DNA from: JAVWJP01 sp036638975
GTDB lineage: Bacteria > Bacillota > Clostridia > Oscillospirales > Ruminococcaceae
Length of the DNA: 53,681 nt
Direction: 5' to 3'
NCBI GenBank assembly: GCA_036638975.1
Contig: JAVWJP010000014.1
Coordinates: forward strand, 1-53,681
Shown here one piece after another: positions 52,269 through 53,681 of this stretch. A program made the translations under genes and the position numbers. Under the pieces are notes generated by a model. The model saw only the letters and a program-made list of their open reading frames with translations. It was not told the DNA's origin and made no database searches. The first letter of the stretch is position 1. Each line of letters begins with the position of its first letter.

Positions 52269-52988
52269 TTAAATTCCTCCAAATCTTCTGCTGCGCCCTG
52301 CATATTCCAAAAGTGCCGCATCTAAATCTTTTTTTGTAAAATCAGGCCATAATATATCCATAAAAACATATTCGGAATAAGCAGACTGCCACGCAAGAAA
52401 ATTAGAACTGCGTTTTTCTCCGCTTGGGCGAATAATTACGTCAGGATCCGGAATTTTGTTTGTGTAAAGGTGTTTTGCTACACAGCTCTCTGTTATATCA
52501 TCAAGTAAAAGCTTTCCGCTTTGTACCTCTGACGCAATTTCTTTTACAGCATTGCATATTTCGTTTCGTCCGCCGTAATTTATAGCCATACAGACGGTGA
52601 GTGCTGCGTTTTTATCTCCGCCATCTTCTGCGTTTTGCATAAGCCCTTGCAGCTCATTGTCAAGCACTGTTCTGTCGCCTATAAAACAAAGCCTTATGTT
52701 TTCGTCTTTATAATTTGCTGTATCTCTAAGATATTTTTTAAGCATATTCATAAGCTCTGCAACTTCATCTGGCGGGCGCTTCCAGTTTTCTGTAGAAAAG
52801 GTATAAACAGTCAAATATTTTATACCTATATCACGGCAATATCTCGCTATCTCGCCAAAAACATCGGCACCCTTTTTGTGACCTGCACTTCGTGGCAAAC
52901 CACGTTTTTTAGCCCATCTGCCATTGCCGTCCATTATTATTCCTATATGAAGCGGCAACTGTGAAGAAGCGCTTTTTTCAGTATTCAA
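52269..52988 (-). CDS. uppS: Isoprenyl transferase (undecaprenyl diphosphate synthase)
   Basis: A 239-residue cis-prenyltransferase making the C55 lipid carrier of cell-wall synthesis. The catalytic Asp lies in IIMDGNGRWA (residues 18-27). The C-terminal IRPSGEKRSSNFLAWQ and YVFMDILWPDF blocks carry the substrate arginines. The start is a TTG at 52988; no upstream start gives a family-like N-terminus, and the ribosome binding site is weak. A 10-codon frame overlaps this start in another frame. It lies 60 bases after frr. Confidence 0.94.
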   Translation of the reverse strand: MNTEKSASSQLPLHIGIIMDGNGRWAKKRGLPRSAGHKKGADVFGEIARYCRDIGIKYLTVYTFSTENWKRPPDEVAELMNMLKKYLRDTANYKDENIRLCFIGDRTVLDNELQGLMQNAEDGGDKNAALTVCMAINYGGRNEICNAVKEIASEVQSGKLLLDDITESCVAKHLYTNKIPDPDVIIRPSGEKRSSNFLAWQSAYSEYVFMDILWPDFTKKDLDAALLEYAGRSRRFGGI

Positions 52989-53047
52989 TTGCGGGTTTGC
53001 CTTCTTTCATATTTATGTTTTTTTAAAAAAAGTTATTACGTATACTA

Positions 53048-53602
53048 CTATATTTCCATAATTTCTTTTTCTTTTATTTCACACATTTTGTCAACATCTT
53101 TAATGTATTTATCTGTAAGCTTTTGTAAATCGTCCTCGTAATTCTTTAAGTCGTCCTCTGTTATTTCAGAGCTTTTTTTAAGTGCCTTGAATTTTTCATT
53201 GGCATCACGACGAATAGCACGCACAGAAACCTTAGCTTCTTCTCCGTATTTGCCTATTTTTTTGCTAAGCTCTTTGCGGCGTTCCTCTGTAAGAGGAGGG
53301 AACATAAGACGTATAGCACTGCCGTCATTGTTTGGGTTTATGCCTATATCAGAAGCTAAAATGGCTTTTTCAATTGGCTTTAAGGTAGATTTATCCCATG
53401 GCTGTATGACGAGCATACGCGCCTCCGGCACAGAAACAGCCGCCATAGAATTGATAGAAGTTGGAACTCCATAATAATCAACCATAACTTTTTCAAGTAT
53501 TGCGGCACTTGCCCTGCCTGCGCGAATACCCGAAAAATTGCTGCCAAGAGCACTTAAAGTTTTATTCATTTTTTCGTCATAGGATATAAGATGTTCTTTC
53601 AT
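53048..53602 (-). CDS. frr: Ribosome recycling factor
   Basis: A 184-residue tRNA-shaped protein that with EF-G splits post-termination ribosomes. It is of standard length, with the IRAGRASAAIL start block and the LTEERRKELSKKIGKYGEEAKVSVRAIRRDAN core. The ATG at 53602 has CGGAGG 8 bases upstream. pyrH, the usual upstream neighbour, would lie outside the window. First gene of the frr-to-polC run. Confidence 0.96.
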   Translation of the reverse strand: MKEHLISYDEKMNKTLSALGSNFSGIRAGRASAAILEKVMVDYYGVPTSINSMAAVSVPEARMLVIQPWDKSTLKPIEKAILASDIGINPNNDGSAIRLMFPPLTEERRKELSKKIGKYGEEAKVSVRAIRRDANEKFKALKKSSEITEDDLKNYEDDLQKLTDKYIKDVDKMCEIKEKEIMEI

Positions 53603-53651
53603 GGTAATTACCTCCGTTTTTTAATTATCGTATTGTAAAGTTAAATGAAAG

Positions 53652-53666
53652 TTGAGAACCTCTCAA
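53652..53666. repeat. Short inverted repeat upstream of frr
   Basis: TTGAGA, three bases, TCTCAA: a perfect 6-bp dyad about 50 bases before the frr start, next to a TACAAT box that could be a -10. It could be an operator or a small hairpin; unproven. Confidence 0.3.
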
Positions 53667-53681
53667 GCATTGTAGTACAAT

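Noticed and set aside
1..53681. Mobile elements, phage genes, CRISPR arrays, toxin-antitoxin pairs, rRNA or tRNA genes
   Set aside because: Looked for on both strands; no transposase, integrase, spaced direct repeats or cloverleaf sequences were recognised.

Overview
The window is a gene-dense, low-to-moderate GC piece of a Gram-positive, endospore-forming Clostridia chromosome. An Oscillospiraceae/Ruminococcaceae-like anaerobe is my best guess. The grounds are a complete spoIIIAA-AH operon plus yunB, a PolC-type replicase, GatCAB, an IspH-ribosomal S1 fusion, strong AGGAGG ribosome binding sites and frequent TTG starts. I recognise 53 annotated genes on the minus strand or nearly so: all but two (a 52-codon Cys-rich peptide and an RluA-type pseudouridine synthase) read right to left. 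No gap reaches 300 bases; the largest is about 180. I see no rRNA, tRNA, CRISPR, insertion sequence, phage or conjugation genes, so this looks like core chromosome.

Layout in direction of transcription (right to left). (1) 53602-44292: frr-uppS-cdsA-dxr-rseP-ispG-polC, the classic Firmicutes envelope/isoprenoid/replication cluster, ended by a hairpin whose loop carries the -35 box of the next promoter. (2) 44204-41237: hisD-hisC-hisB. (3) 40264-41229 (+): RluA-family pseudouridine synthase, convergent with hisB and divergent from radC. (4) 40148-38675: radC and yunB. (5) 38534-33338: ligA-gatC-gatA-gatB, then a terminator. (6) 33185-28319: spoIIIAA-AB-AC-AD-AE-AF-AG-AH. (7) 28139-16367: asp23-nusB-TsaD-like-xseA-xseB-ispA-yuiD-like-dxs-tlyA-nadK-argR-recN-tyrS, then a terminator. 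(8) 16223-13310: PHP phosphoesterase, malic enzyme, TSCPD protein and an unknown protein. (9) 13092-13250 (+): Cys-rich small membrane peptide, sharing a bidirectional terminator with (8). (10) 12919-9969: clpC and an FlK-like thioesterase. (11) 9860-8325: secreted cell-wall amidase. (12) 8204-2799: an RpiR-type regulator followed by a BaiN-like flavoprotein, cmk, plsC and ispH-S1. (13) 2579-18: an MBOAT acyltransferase and a DHHW protein, a surface-polymer O-acetylation pair.

Functionally, six isoprenoid enzymes (Dxs, Dxr, IspG, IspH, IspA, UppS) lie in three transcription units beside phospholipid (PlsC, CdsA), cell-wall and translation genes (Frr, TyrS, GatCAB, S1). Replication and repair are represented by PolC, LigA, RecN and XseAB. 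Sporulation is represented by SpoIIIA and YunB.

The most notable observation is PolC. It is 1254 residues long, and its PHP domain runs uninterrupted through the point where family members carry the inserted DEDD 3'-5' proofreading exonuclease. All nine expected PHP metal ligands appear to be present, which raises the possibility that proofreading is supplied by the PHP domain or by a separate enzyme. Everything here is read from sequence and family memory; no searches were run.
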